A stretch of 64,000 nt of DNA from Streptomyces endocoffeicus (GCF_016741935.1 NZ_JAERRG010000018.1:124001-188000); one strand, 5' to 3'. Counted from the stretch's first letter, positions 1 to 9,072 are shown. A program made the numbers and translations. Notes: generated by a model from the letters alone, not told the origin.

Positions 1-212
1 TCATCGTGCTCGGAGGCGAACTCGCCGCGGCCGGCCCACCGCTCTTCGAGCCGGTCGAACGGGCGCTGCGCGCACACATCATGCCGATCTCACGGGACCG
101 TGTGGACCTGAGGCCGGCGGCGCTCGGCGAGGCCGGCGGCGCCCTGGGCGGTATCGCCCTTGTCCTGCGTGAATCCCCCCTGCTCAGCCATTACCCGGCC
201 CGTCCGGGCTGA
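1..212 (+). CDS. ROK family protein, C-terminal fragment
   Basis: Only the last 70 or so residues are in the window; the reading frame is open from base 3. The segment reads as the end of a ROK (repressor/ORF/kinase) protein: an IVLGGELA strand with the glycines of the sugar-kinase fold, then a helix and the usual closing GEAGGALGGIALVL segment. ROK proteins are sugar kinases or, with an N-terminal winged helix, repressors of sugar operons. The missing N-terminus decides which this is. It lies just upstream of the transport/sulfatase operon in the same direction, so control of that operon is plausible but inferred. Confidence 0.75.
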   Translation, partial: IVLGGELAAAGPPLFEPVERALRAHIMPISRDRVDLRPAALGEAGGALGGIALVLRESPLLSHYPARPG

Positions 213-245
213 TCCGGCCCGGTCCCGGGCCGAAGAGGAGGACCC

Positions 246-269
246 ATGTACCCCGCGAGGCGTCCATGA
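246..269 (+). CDS. possible 7-codon coupling mini-ORF
   Basis: The best Shine-Dalgarno of the region (GAGGAGG, 235-241) lies in front of ATG 246, which opens a 7-codon frame (MYPARRP). Its stop overlaps the permease start as ATGA at 266-269. It may pass ribosomes to the permease. The permease also has a weaker GAGG of its own, so the mini-ORF may be incidental. Confidence 0.3.
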   Translation: MYPARRP

Positions 270-1075
270 CGGTGGTCACCGCGCCCGAGAAGACCCCCAC
301 GACACCGCAAGCGCCACGCGGCGCACGACGCACCGTCCACCCCCTCGTGTTCAATCTGATCGCCCTCGTCCTGGCCATCGCCCTCTGGGCGCTGACCGCC
401 GCGGCGGGGCTCGCGGACATTCCCGGACCGCTCTCCGTGAGCTCCCGAGCGCGGGAACTGCTCTCCGACGGAACCCTCACCGAGGACGCGCTGGCCAGCC
501 TCCAGCGGGTGCTCCTGGGGTTCGCGCTGGGCACCCTGGTCGCCGTGCCCGTGGGATTTCTGATGGGCTGGTATCCGGTGGCCCGGGGCCTGCTGGAGCC
601 GTACGTCCAGTTCTTCCGCACGATCCCGCCACTCGCGCTGATCCCGCTGGTGATCGTGTTGATGGGCATCGGCGAGACACCGAAGATCTTCGTCATCTTC
701 CTGGCGGCGTTCATGTCCTGTGTGGTGGCCGCCTTCCAGGGGGTGACCGGAGTGGACCGGACGCTGATCGACGCGGCGCGGGTGCTCGGCGCCTCGGACC
801 GGACCGTCTTCCTCAAGGTGGTCATCCCGGCGTCCACGCCGTTCATCCTGGTGGGCATGCGCATCGGGCTCGGCGCGGCCTGGGCGACCGTGGTGGCGGC
901 CGAGATGATCGGCGCCCAGAAGGGTCTCGGTTTCGAGATGGTCCACGCCCAGACCTACTACGACGTTCCCACGATCTTCGTGGGTCTGATCAGCATCGGT
1001 GTCATCGGCCTGGTCATGGACCGGCTGTTGCTGCTGGCCGAACACCGTCTCACCGCGTGGCAGGAGCGTCGATGA
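266..1075 (+). CDS. ABC transporter permease, SsuC/TauC type
   Basis: Integral membrane subunit of an importer, 269 aa, the usual length for the nitrate/sulfonate/taurine (SsuC/TauC) permease family. A basic N-terminus precedes about six hydrophobic segments. The cytoplasmic EAA loop that docks the ATPase is visible near residues 168-190 (DAARVLGASDRTVFLKVVIP). The stop overlaps the ATPase start as ATGA, and a binding protein and a sulfatase follow in the same operon. The substrate is not readable from the sequence; the sulfatase suggests a sulfated or sulfonated compound. Confidence 0.92.
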   Translation: MTVVTAPEKTPTTPQAPRGARRTVHPLVFNLIALVLAIALWALTAAAGLADIPGPLSVSSRARELLSDGTLTEDALASLQRVLLGFALGTLVAVPVGFLMGWYPVARGLLEPYVQFFRTIPPLALIPLVIVLMGIGETPKIFVIFLAAFMSCVVAAFQGVTGVDRTLIDAARVLGASDRTVFLKVVIPASTPFILVGMRIGLGAAWATVVAAEMIGAQKGLGFEMVHAQTYYDVPTIFVGLISIGVIGLVMDRLLLLAEHRLTAWQERR

Positions 1076-1851
1076 GCCCCAAGATCTCTTTTCGGGACGT
1101 GGTCAAGACGTACCCGATGAAGGGCACCACCTTCACCGCCCTCGGTCAGGTCTCCCTGGACATCGGGGACCGGGAGTTCGTCGCGGTCGTCGGCCCGTCC
1201 GGCTGCGGCAAGTCCACCCTGCTGTCCATGGTGGCCGGGCTGGTGGAGCCCACCTCCGGCACGGTCACGGTGGACGGCACGCCGGTCGCCGGGCCGGGGC
1301 CGGACCGCGGGGTGATCTTCCAGCAGTACGCGCTGTTCCCGTGGCTGACGGTGCGCGGCAATGTCGAGTTCGGGCTGAAGCTGGCACACGTCCCCGCCGC
1401 GGAGCGCCGGCGGCGCGCCGATCACGCCATCGAGCTGGTCGGGCTCGCCGACTTCGCCGACGCCCTGCCCAAGACCCTCTCCGGGGGGATGAAACAGCGC
1501 TGCGCCATCGCCCGGGCCTACGCCGTGGACCCCGAAGTCCTGCTGATGGACGAGCCGTTCGGGGCGCTGGACGCGCTGACCCGGGTGCAGTTGCAGGACC
1601 AGTTGCTGGACACCTGGACTCAGGAGCGGCGCACCGTCCTGTTCATCACCCATGACGTCGACGAGGCGGTGTATCTGGCCGGCCGGGTGGTCGTGATGGC
1701 CGCGAGGCCCGGCCGGATCCACCGGGTCATCGATGTGGACCTCCCCTACCCGCGGACCGAGGAGATGCGGCTCTCCGCGGAGTTCGCGCGCATCCGCAAC
1801 GACGTCTGGACCGACGTCTACCACCAGTCACCGGCCGGCTCCGCCGCCTGA
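1072..1851 (+). CDS. ABC transporter ATP-binding protein, SsuB/TauB type
   Basis: Cytoplasmic ATPase of the adjacent importer, 259 aa. Visible motifs are Walker A GPSGCGKST (about residues 41-49), the Q-loop in IFQQYALFPWL, the signature LSGGMKQR (about 137), Walker B LLMDEPFGALD (about 157-167) and the switch histidine in LFITHDVDEA. ATG 1072 is chosen because it overlaps the permease stop and the protein aligns from its first strand; the frame stays open upstream only as a shadow of the permease gene. The family pairs with NMT1/SsuA-type binding proteins, as here. Confidence 0.95.
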   Translation: MSPKISFRDVVKTYPMKGTTFTALGQVSLDIGDREFVAVVGPSGCGKSTLLSMVAGLVEPTSGTVTVDGTPVAGPGPDRGVIFQQYALFPWLTVRGNVEFGLKLAHVPAAERRRRADHAIELVGLADFADALPKTLSGGMKQRCAIARAYAVDPEVLLMDEPFGALDALTRVQLQDQLLDTWTQERRTVLFITHDVDEAVYLAGRVVVMAARPGRIHRVIDVDLPYPRTEEMRLSAEFARIRNDVWTDVYHQSPAGSAA

Positions 1852-1895
1852 CCTCACTCACCGACCGCACTTCTTCCCGAAAGGACTCACCCGAG

Positions 1896-2873
1896 ATGAG
1901 GATGAGCCGACGCGACTTCATGATCTCACTCTCCGCAACCGGGGCGGCACTGTCGGTGGCGGCGTGTTCGTCCTCCGGCGGCGGCGGCTCCGCGGTCAGG
2001 TTCGGCTATATCGCCGACTACAACGGCGCGAGCCTGCTGGCCATCGCCGAGGAGCGGGGTCTGTGGAAGAAGCACGGCCTGACCGCCGAGCCCAAGGTGT
2101 TCGTCAACGGCCCGGTCCAGATCCAGGCCCTGCGCACCGGCAATCTCGACTACGGCTACATCGGGCCTGGCGCCCTGTGGCTGCCCGCCTCCGGCAAGGC
2201 CACCATCGTGGCCATCGACACCCTCACCTACGCCGACCGGGTCATCGCCAGGCCCGGTATCACCTCGATCCAGGGTCTGAGAGGGAAGAAGGTCGGCGTC
2301 CCGGAGGGCACTTCCGGTGAGATGGCGCTCAATCTGGCGCTCCAGAAGGCCGGGATGACCATGAAGGACATCTCGAAGGTGGTGATGGACGCGCCCACCG
2401 TGGTCTCCGCGTTCTCCTCCGGGCAGATCGACGGCGCCGGGATCTGGTATCCGCTCATCGACACCATCAAGGAGAAGGTGCCGGGGATGAAGGAGGTGGC
2501 GAGCACCGAGGACCTCCCCGGCTCCTCCTTCCCCACCGCGTTCGTCTCCGCCGCCAAGGCGAAGCCGGAGCGCGATCAGAAGGTCGTGAAGGTCCTCCAG
2601 GAGGCCAACGACTGGCGGGCCGCGCACCCCAAGGAGTCCATCGCGCTGGCCGCGAAGCTGCTCAAGGCCGATGAGGCGAAGGTCGCGGCGGACGCGGAGC
2701 ATGTGAAGACGATGACGACCGCCGAGCTGGTGACCAGGACCAAGGACGGCACCGTCGAGAAGTGGCTGGACGGCATGAGCCAATTCTTCGTCCGGACCGG
2801 GCAGCTGCCGAAGGCTCCCGACCCGTCCTCGTTCTACGCCGGTGACCTATACGCGAAGGCGGCCGCCCGATGA
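1896..2873 (+). CDS. ABC substrate-binding lipoprotein, SsuA/NMT1 type
   Basis: Extracytoplasmic solute-binding lipoprotein, 325 aa. The N-terminus has a twin-arginine motif (SRRDFM), a hydrophobic stretch and a lipobox (SVAAC), so export by Tat and lipid anchoring are expected. The mature part follows the NMT1/SsuA fold: VRFGYIADYNGASLLAIAEERGLW, then LRTGNLDYGYIGPGA and LRGKKVGVPEGTSGE. Its stop overlaps the sulfatase start as ATGA, which ties uptake to desulfation. The ligand may be a sulfonate, a sulfate ester or another small anion; the family alone does not decide. Confidence 0.92.
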   Translation: MRMSRRDFMISLSATGAALSVAACSSSGGGGSAVRFGYIADYNGASLLAIAEERGLWKKHGLTAEPKVFVNGPVQIQALRTGNLDYGYIGPGALWLPASGKATIVAIDTLTYADRVIARPGITSIQGLRGKKVGVPEGTSGEMALNLALQKAGMTMKDISKVVMDAPTVVSAFSSGQIDGAGIWYPLIDTIKEKVPGMKEVASTEDLPGSSFPTAFVSAAKAKPERDQKVVKVLQEANDWRAAHPKESIALAAKLLKADEAKVAADAEHVKTMTTAELVTRTKDGTVEKWLDGMSQFFVRTGQLPKAPDPSSFYAGDLYAKAAAR

Positions 2874-4336
2874 ACCTGCTGTTCCTGATGACCGATCAGC
2901 ACCGCGTCGACACCCTCGGCTGTTACGGCAATCCGCATGTGGCCACGCCGAACCTCGACCGGCTGGCGGCGACCGGCACCCGCTTCGACCGCTGCTACAC
3001 CCCCACCGCCATCTGCACCCCGGCCCGCGCCAGTCTGCTCACCGGGCAGGCGCCCTTCCGCCACCGGCTGCTGGCCAACTACGAGCGCAACGTCGGCTAT
3101 CTGGAGGATCTGCGCGAGGACGCCTTCACCTTCCCCGGCGCCCTGGCCGAGCGCGGCTACCAGCTCGGCCTGGTCGGCAAGTGGCATGTCGGCACCCACC
3201 GCAACGCCGCCTCGTACGGCTTCGACGGACCCGATCTGCCCGGCTGGCACAACCCCGTCGACCACCCGGACTACGCGGCGTATCTCAAGGAGCGGGGCCT
3301 GCCGCCGTACCGGATATCCGATTCCGTACGCGGCACCACGCCCAACGGCAATCCGGGCAATCTGCTGGCGGCGCGGCTGCACCAGCCGGTGGAGGCCACC
3401 TTCGAGCACTATCTGGCCACCCGCGCCATCGAGCAGCTGGAGCGCTACGCCGCGGACGGGCGGCCGTTCTTCCTGGCCACCCACTTCTTCGGACCGCATC
3501 TGCCGTATCTGCTGCCCGACGCGTACTTCGACCGCTACGACCCCGACCTGGTGGACCTGCCCGTCTCGATCGCCGAGACCTTCGAGGGAAAGCCACCGGT
3601 ACAGCGCAACTACAGCGCCCACTGGACCTTCGACACCATCCCCATCGAGGTGACCCGCAAGCTGATCGCGGTCTACTGGGGCTATGTCACGCTGATCGAC
3701 GAGCAGATCGGGCGCATCCTCACCCGCCTCGACGAACTCGGGCTGGCCGATGACACCTCGGTGTTCTTCACCGCCGACCACGGCGAGTTCACCGGCGCCC
3801 ACCGGCTGCACGACAAGGGCCCGGCGATGTACGAGGACATCTACCGCATCCCCGGCATCATCCGCGTCCCCGGGGAAGCCCCCCAGGTGCGCCAGGAGTT
3901 CGTCAGCCTCACCGACTGCACCGCCACCATCCTGGACCTCGCGGGCTGCGACACCTCACCGGCCGTGGACAGCCGGAGCCTGGTGCCACTGGTGCGGGGT
4001 GAACATCCGCGGTGGCCGGCCGAGCTGCTCGCCGAGTTCCACGGCCACCACTTCCCGTATCCGCAGCGGATGATCCGCGACGAGCGCCACAAGCTCATCG
4101 TCAACCCCGAGTCGGTCAACGAGCTGTACGACCTGGACACCGACCCCCATGAGCTGACCAACCGCTATGAGCACCCCGAGCTGCTGCCCGTGCGCCGCCG
4201 TCTGATGCGCCGCCTGTACGACCTGCTGCGGGAGCGCGGCGACAACTTCTACCACTGGATGACCCCGATGTTCGACATCGGAGATCTGGACTACGACCCG
4301 AGCCTGAGCTCCTTCGAGCCGGAAGGGACCGCGTAG
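2870..4336 (+). CDS. type I sulfatase, cytoplasmic
   Basis: Alkaline-phosphatase-superfamily sulfatase, 488 aa, which hydrolyses sulfate esters. The N-terminal metal site (LLFLMTDQHRVDTLGCYG) and the sulfatase signature C49-T-P-A-R53 are intact; the cysteine would be converted to formylglycine. A second metal motif is FFTADHGEF. No signal peptide is present, so it should act on imported substrate, in keeping with the importer it overlaps. The C-terminal half (NELYDLDTDPHELTN) is typical of choline-sulfatase/arylsulfatase-like members. The substrate is unknown; a sulfated sugar is suggested by the neighbouring glycosidases. Confidence 0.94.
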   Translation: MNLLFLMTDQHRVDTLGCYGNPHVATPNLDRLAATGTRFDRCYTPTAICTPARASLLTGQAPFRHRLLANYERNVGYLEDLREDAFTFPGALAERGYQLGLVGKWHVGTHRNAASYGFDGPDLPGWHNPVDHPDYAAYLKERGLPPYRISDSVRGTTPNGNPGNLLAARLHQPVEATFEHYLATRAIEQLERYAADGRPFFLATHFFGPHLPYLLPDAYFDRYDPDLVDLPVSIAETFEGKPPVQRNYSAHWTFDTIPIEVTRKLIAVYWGYVTLIDEQIGRILTRLDELGLADDTSVFFTADHGEFTGAHRLHDKGPAMYEDIYRIPGIIRVPGEAPQVRQEFVSLTDCTATILDLAGCDTSPAVDSRSLVPLVRGEHPRWPAELLAEFHGHHFPYPQRMIRDERHKLIVNPESVNELYDLDTDPHELTNRYEHPELLPVRRRLMRRLYDLLRERGDNFYHWMTPMFDIGDLDYDPSLSSFEPEGTA

Positions 4337-6733
4337 ATGAGACGAAGCCGTAGACGAATCCGTAGCCGGAGCCCTCGGCACAGCCCCGGCACTCTCGTCG
4401 CCGCGCTGCTGTGCGCCCTGCTGACCGGACTGTTGCCCGCGGCCCGGGCGACGGCCGCCCAGCGCCCGGCGGCGGAGCACAGCACGACGGCCCACCAGGC
4501 GCCCACCTACCAGAACCCCCTCACGGCCGGAGTGGTCGACACCTTCCCCGACCCGGTGATGATCCGGGGCAAGGACGGCCTGTGGTACGCGTACGGCACC
4601 CAGAACCCGGTGTTCCAGAGCAAGGGCGAGGACGGTGAGCGGATGCTGCCCATCCTCCGCTCGGCCGACCTGGCGCACTGGGAGTACGCCGGGGAGGTCT
4701 TCACCCCGGAGACCAAACCCGCCTGGCACAAGGGCGCCCGGCTGTGGGCCCCCGACATCCGCTATGTGAACGGCCACTACAACCTCTACTACTCGGTGTC
4801 CTCCGAGAACACCGTCGGAGTGGCGACCGCGCCCACCCCCACCGGCCCCTGGACCGACCGGGGAGCCGTGCTGCCCTCGCCGAGCGGCTGCGCCACCGGC
4901 AACATCGACCAGGCCCAGTTCACGGACGAGGGCGGTCAACCGTATCTGTACTGGGGCAGCTACGACACGATCTGCGTGGCGAAGATGAACGCCGCCCGCA
5001 CCCGCATCGAGGGTGCGGTGACCGAAGTGGCGCAGGGCCGCCGGATGGAGGGCGGGTTCGTCGTCCGGCGCGGTGGCCACTACTACCTGTTCTACTCCGA
5101 CGCGGGCTGCTGCGACGGCGCCTACAGCGGCTATCAGGTCAAGGTCGGCCGGGCGACCAGCCCGACCGGGCCCTTCGTGGACGACCAGGGTGTTCCGCTG
5201 ACTGCCGCCACCAGTAAGGGCGGTGTGGTGCTGACCGCGAACGGCAACGGCTGGATCGGCCCCGGGCACAACGCCCTCCAGACCGATCTGGCCGGCCAGG
5301 ACTGGCTCGTCTACCACGCCATCTCCTCCGACGACCCGGATCTGAAACCGGCCGCGGGCGGCACCCTGAAGCTGTCCAAGCGGCCGATGCTGATGGACCG
5401 GCTGGACTGGATCGACGGCTGGCCGGTGGTACGGGCGGGGGCCGACGCCTCCCAGGGCGCGCAGCGGGCCCCGGTGGCCTCCTGGGCCGCGGGCGGCACC
5501 TTCAACGACGGCTCGCTGAAGGGGTGGCACGGCGGTGGCGACACCGGCACCGACGGCTGGAGCGTCGGCCATGAGCAGGACGCCCGAGGCTTCGTCACAC
5601 CGCGCGGGAATCCCACCGGCCCCGCCTACCTGGTATCGGACCGCTCCGCCCCGGCGGCCCGGCGCGCCGAGGCCGATCTGCGGGTCACCTCGGCCACCGG
5701 CGCGGCCGGGCTGCTGGTCGGCTACACCGGCCCGGACGACTTCGTGGTGGCGTGGCTGGACCGGCGGCGCGACGCACTGGTGACGGACGTACGGGTCGAC
5801 GGCCGCAGCCGTGGCACCCGTACGACCCCGCTGCCGCCGGACTTCGCCTGGGACACCTGGCACAACGTGGCGGCGGAGATCCGTGGCACCCGGTTGACCG
5901 TGGAGGTGAGCGCGGACCGGCTGCGGGACGCGGTGGCCACCCAGGAGCGGCCGCTGCCCGCGGCGGCGGTCCGCTCCGGCAAGGTCGGCGTGGCCGCCCG
6001 GGGCGCCGGTGCGGCGGCCGACAACGTGGGGGCGGCGGCGCTCCACACACCGGTCACCAGCCGCGTCCCCGACCATGTGCCGGGCCCGCCGCTGCCCGCC
6101 TACAGCGATGACTTCGACACCGCCACCGTCCCCGGCACCACCGCGGATTCTCCATGGTCCTGGGTGCGCGGACCGGCGTCCGGTGTCGCGATGTCCGATG
6201 GCGCCCTCTCCTGGCCCACTCAGGGTGCCGAGCTCTATCTCGGCACCAATACGGCGTCGGTGCTGACCCGGGACGCTCCCCCGGGCGACTACACCGTGGA
6301 GACCAGGCTCCGGTTCGCCCCGGGACGGACCAATCAGCAGGCCGGGCTGGTGCTGTACGGAACCGACGACCGCTACGTCAAGCTGGTGCACGCGGTGCTC
6401 CCGGTGAGCCACGCCGACGGGAAGGCCACGCATGTCACCGAGTTCGCGAAGGAGGGCGAGCGTCCCACCACCACACCGCCGACGCCGGTGGCCTACGGGC
6501 CGATGTTCGGCGGCCCGGCCGCGGACACGCTGTGGATGCGGCTGTCGTACCACGCCGACACCGCACGGGACGAGACCGAGGTGCACGCCGCCACCAGCAC
6601 GGACGGTGTGCACTGGGTCCACACCGGCGTCTGGACCCTGCCGACCGTGAGCAAACTCAGGATCGGCCTGCTCGCGCAGAACACCGCGGGCGCGGTCGCG
6701 CGCTTCGACTATCTGCACACCTATCGCGGCTGA
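4337..6733 (+). CDS. secreted GH43 glycoside hydrolase with C-terminal ConA-like domain
   Basis: Secreted glycosidase, 798 aa, starting directly after the sulfatase stop. A very basic N-region (11 Arg in the first 14 residues), a hydrophobic core and an ARATA cleavage region form a signal peptide. The GH43 five-bladed propeller shows its three acids: Asp in DTFPDPVMI, Asp in LWAPDIRYVNGHYNLYYS, and Glu in GRRMEGGFVVRRGGHYYLFYS. From about residue 590 there is a concanavalin-like domain (DFDTATVPGT..., DYTVETRLRF), as in arabinanase/xylosidase-type GH43 proteins. Arabinan or xylan-type substrates are likely. Confidence 0.9.
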   Translation: MRRSRRRIRSRSPRHSPGTLVAALLCALLTGLLPAARATAAQRPAAEHSTTAHQAPTYQNPLTAGVVDTFPDPVMIRGKDGLWYAYGTQNPVFQSKGEDGERMLPILRSADLAHWEYAGEVFTPETKPAWHKGARLWAPDIRYVNGHYNLYYSVSSENTVGVATAPTPTGPWTDRGAVLPSPSGCATGNIDQAQFTDEGGQPYLYWGSYDTICVAKMNAARTRIEGAVTEVAQGRRMEGGFVVRRGGHYYLFYSDAGCCDGAYSGYQVKVGRATSPTGPFVDDQGVPLTAATSKGGVVLTANGNGWIGPGHNALQTDLAGQDWLVYHAISSDDPDLKPAAGGTLKLSKRPMLMDRLDWIDGWPVVRAGADASQGAQRAPVASWAAGGTFNDGSLKGWHGGGDTGTDGWSVGHEQDARGFVTPRGNPTGPAYLVSDRSAPAARRAEADLRVTSATGAAGLLVGYTGPDDFVVAWLDRRRDALVTDVRVDGRSRGTRTTPLPPDFAWDTWHNVAAEIRGTRLTVEVSADRLRDAVATQERPLPAAAVRSGKVGVAARGAGAAADNVGAAALHTPVTSRVPDHVPGPPLPAYSDDFDTATVPGTTADSPWSWVRGPASGVAMSDGALSWPTQGAELYLGTNTASVLTRDAPPGDYTVETRLRFAPGRTNQQAGLVLYGTDDRYVKLVHAVLPVSHADGKATHVTEFAKEGERPTTTPPTPVAYGPMFGGPAADTLWMRLSYHADTARDETEVHAATSTDGVHWVHTGVWTLPTVSKLRIGLLAQNTAGAVARFDYLHTYRG

Positions 6734-6744
6734 CCGGCCGAGTG

Positions 6745-6803
6745 GGCCCCCGTCCTATGCTGATCACCGTTGTTGACTCGAGACGGGGGCCACTTCGGTG
6801 GCC
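6745..6803 (+). terminator. two mutually exclusive hairpins after GH43
   Basis: GGCCCCCGTC (6745-6754) pairs perfectly with GACGGGGGCC (6782-6791). GGCCAC-TTCG-GTGGCC (6788-6803) forms a UUCG-capped hairpin that shares bases 6788-6791 with the first stem. Only one can form at a time. A terminator for the GH43 operon is the simple reading; control of the small gene at 6821 is also possible. No U-tract follows. Confidence 0.5.
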
Positions 6804-6820
6804 GGAAAAGGTGAGAGAGC

Positions 6821-7054
6821 GTGGCCAAGCCTGTACATGCGGCTATCGGGGACGTGTGGATCACATGTGTGTTCTGCAAGGGCGATCTCTTCCGGGATCG
6901 CGAGGTGAAGCTCAACAGCACCGGCATGGAGCTGTTCAAGTTCGGCTGGGCCAACGAATCCGCCACCGGGTTGATCTGCTGGAACTGCGGCTATGTGCAC
7001 CTTTTCGCCAACAAGGACGTCGAGCTGTACAAGGTGAGGAAGGGCGAGATCTAG
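6821..7054 (+). CDS. small zinc-ribbon-like protein
   Basis: A 77-residue protein with two CxxC knuckles (CVFCKGD and CWNCGYVH) about 40 residues apart, the layout of a zinc ribbon. The rest is polar and ends in charged residues; there is no signal peptide. GTG 6821 is chosen for the upstream GGTGAGAGA ribosome site. It lies alone between two glycan-use operons, with hairpins in front and a LacI-type operator behind. Proteins of this layout are usually of unknown function; I do not assign one. Confidence 0.75.
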   Translation: MAKPVHAAIGDVWITCVFCKGDLFRDREVKLNSTGMELFKFGWANESATGLICWNCGYVHLFANKDVELYKVRKGEI

Positions 7055-7107
7055 CCACGCCCACCGACGGCCGTCCGAGGTCATGGCAAAAGTTGCTGCG
7101 CGGGATC

Positions 7108-7123
7108 TTTACATCGATGTAAA
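7108..7123 (+). promoter_or_regulatory. LacI-type operator, perfect 16-bp palindrome
   Basis: TTTACATCGATGTAAA is a perfect palindrome with the central CG typical of LacI-family operators, 53 bp upstream of the GH2 start. The LacI gene at 12298-13395, at the end of the same cluster, is the likely binder (inference). Confidence 0.7.
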
Positions 7124-7176
7124 CGGGTGATGGCATACCCCTGCCCGGTCAAATCCCCCGCCCTCCCGGAGATCCC

Positions 7177-9072
7177 ATGGCCCACCCGGACATCACCTCG
7201 CCCGGAGTGTCGAACGACGTTCCACGACCCGAATATCCCCGGCCCAGTTTCGTCCGTGAGGACTGGCTCAATCTCAACGGCGCCTGGCAGTTCGCCTTCG
7301 ACCCCGGCGACAGCGGACTCGAGCGCGGCCTGGTGCACCAGGAGCTGGAGGGGCGGATCCTGGTCCCGTTCTGCCCCGAGTCCGAGCTGTCGGGGATCGG
7401 GGACACCGACTTCCACCCCGCGGTCTGGTACCGGCGCACGGTCCGGATACCGGCGGGCTGGGCCGGCCGGCGGGTGCTGCTGCACTTCGGGGCCGTCGAC
7501 CACGACGCCACCGTGTGGGCCGACGGCCGCGAAGTGGCCCGGCACAGCGGCGGCTTCACCTCCTTCACCGCCGATCTCGGCGTGGTGGCGGGCGCGACCG
7601 GCGGCGACGCGGAGGTGGTGATCGTGGTACGGGCCCGGGACGCCCGCCACGGCACTCAGGCGCGCGGCAAGCAGGCCACCGACTACGCCAACACCGACTG
7701 CCACTACACCCGCACCACCGGCATCTGGCAGACGGTGTGGGCGGAGCCGGTGCCCGAGGCCCATCTGCGCAGGCCGCGGATCACCCCCGACCTCGCGTCC
7801 GGGGCCTTCCACCTCGAACTGCCGCTCAGCGCCAACCGCCCGGGCCACCGGATCACGGCCCGGGTGAGCGACGCGGACGGCGGGACGGTGGCCGAGGCGA
7901 GCGTCCGCGCCGACCTGGATCTGGCCCCCCGTCTGGTGCTCACGCTGCCCGAGGACCGGCGCCGGCCGTGGTCTCCGGAGGACCCCCATCTGTACCGGGT
8001 GCGGATCGAGCTGCTGGACGGTGCCGGCGAGGCCGTGGACCGCGCCGAGTGCACCGCCGGGCTGCGGTCGGTGGCCATCGACGGCAAGCGGCTGCTGCTC
8101 AACGGCCGCCCGGTCTTCCAGCGGCTCGTCCTGGACCAGGGCTGGTACCCGGACGGGCTGATGACCGCGCCCGACGACGCCGCCCTCGTCCGGGACATCG
8201 AGCTGTCGCTGGCCGCGGGGTTCAACGGGGCGCGGCTGCACCAGAAGGTGTTCGAGGAGCGTTTCCTGCACCACGCGGACCGGCTCGGCTATCTCGTCTG
8301 GGGCGAGTTCGGCGACTGGGGAGCCAGCACCGGGCGCACCACGGCGGACAACCAGCAGCCCACCGCCGGATTCATCGCCCAGTGGCTGGAGGCCGTGGAG
8401 CGGGACTACTCGCATCCGTCGATCGTGGGCTGGTGCCCGCTCAACGAGACGCACCAGGAGCTCCACGACCGGCAGACCGTCCTGGACGATGTCACCCGGG
8501 GCATGTTCCTGGCCACCAAGGCCGCCGACACCTCCCGTCCGGTGCTGGACGCCTCCGGCTACTCCCACCGCGTGGCCGAGACCGATGTGTACGACTCGCA
8601 CAGCTATGAGCAGGACCCGGAGGCGTTCCGCCGCCAGATGGCGGGGCTGGACAAGGACGACCCGTATCTCAACCCCGACAACCGGGGGAACCCCGGAAGG
8701 AAGGACACCGACGCGGTGTGGTCGCTGCCGTACCGCGGCCAGCCCTACTTCTGCAGCGAGTTCGGCGGCATCTGGTGGAATCCGGAGGAGGCGGACGCCG
8801 CGGCCGGTGACGACCGCGAGGTGTCCTGGGGGTACGGGCAGCGGCCGCGGACCGAGGAGGAGTTCCAGACCCGCTTCGCGGGGCTGACCGGGGCGCTGCT
8901 CGACGACCCCCTGATGTTCGGCTACTGCTACACCCAGCTCACCGATGTGTTCCAGGAGCAGAACGGCGTCTACCGCTTCGACCGGAGCCACAAGCTGGAC
9001 GTGGAGCGGCTGCGCGCCGCACAGCAGCGCCCGGCCGCCTTCGAGCGCCCGGCCGGTGAGGAGGGGCGATGA
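7177..9072 (+). CDS. glycoside hydrolase family 2 (beta-galactosidase/glucuronidase-like)
   Basis: Retaining GH2 enzyme, 631 aa, without a signal peptide, so it acts on imported oligosaccharides. Domain order is the jelly-roll (LNLNGAWQFAFDPGD...), the immunoglobulin-like domain and the TIM barrel. The acid/base Glu is about residue 424 (GWCPLNETHQE) and the nucleophile Glu about residue 528 (FCSEFGGIWWN). It is first gene of an operon with a binding protein and two permeases; its stop overlaps the next start as ATGA. GH2 covers beta-galactosidase, glucuronidase, mannosidase and arabinosidase activities, and the sequence does not settle which. Confidence 0.92.
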   Translation: MAHPDITSPGVSNDVPRPEYPRPSFVREDWLNLNGAWQFAFDPGDSGLERGLVHQELEGRILVPFCPESELSGIGDTDFHPAVWYRRTVRIPAGWAGRRVLLHFGAVDHDATVWADGREVARHSGGFTSFTADLGVVAGATGGDAEVVIVVRARDARHGTQARGKQATDYANTDCHYTRTTGIWQTVWAEPVPEAHLRRPRITPDLASGAFHLELPLSANRPGHRITARVSDADGGTVAEASVRADLDLAPRLVLTLPEDRRRPWSPEDPHLYRVRIELLDGAGEAVDRAECTAGLRSVAIDGKRLLLNGRPVFQRLVLDQGWYPDGLMTAPDDAALVRDIELSLAAGFNGARLHQKVFEERFLHHADRLGYLVWGEFGDWGASTGRTTADNQQPTAGFIAQWLEAVERDYSHPSIVGWCPLNETHQELHDRQTVLDDVTRGMFLATKAADTSRPVLDASGYSHRVAETDVYDSHSYEQDPEAFRRQMAGLDKDDPYLNPDNRGNPGRKDTDAVWSLPYRGQPYFCSEFGGIWWNPEEADAAAGDDREVSWGYGQRPRTEEEFQTRFAGLTGALLDDPLMFGYCYTQLTDVFQEQNGVYRFDRSHKLDVERLRAAQQRPAAFERPAGEEGR

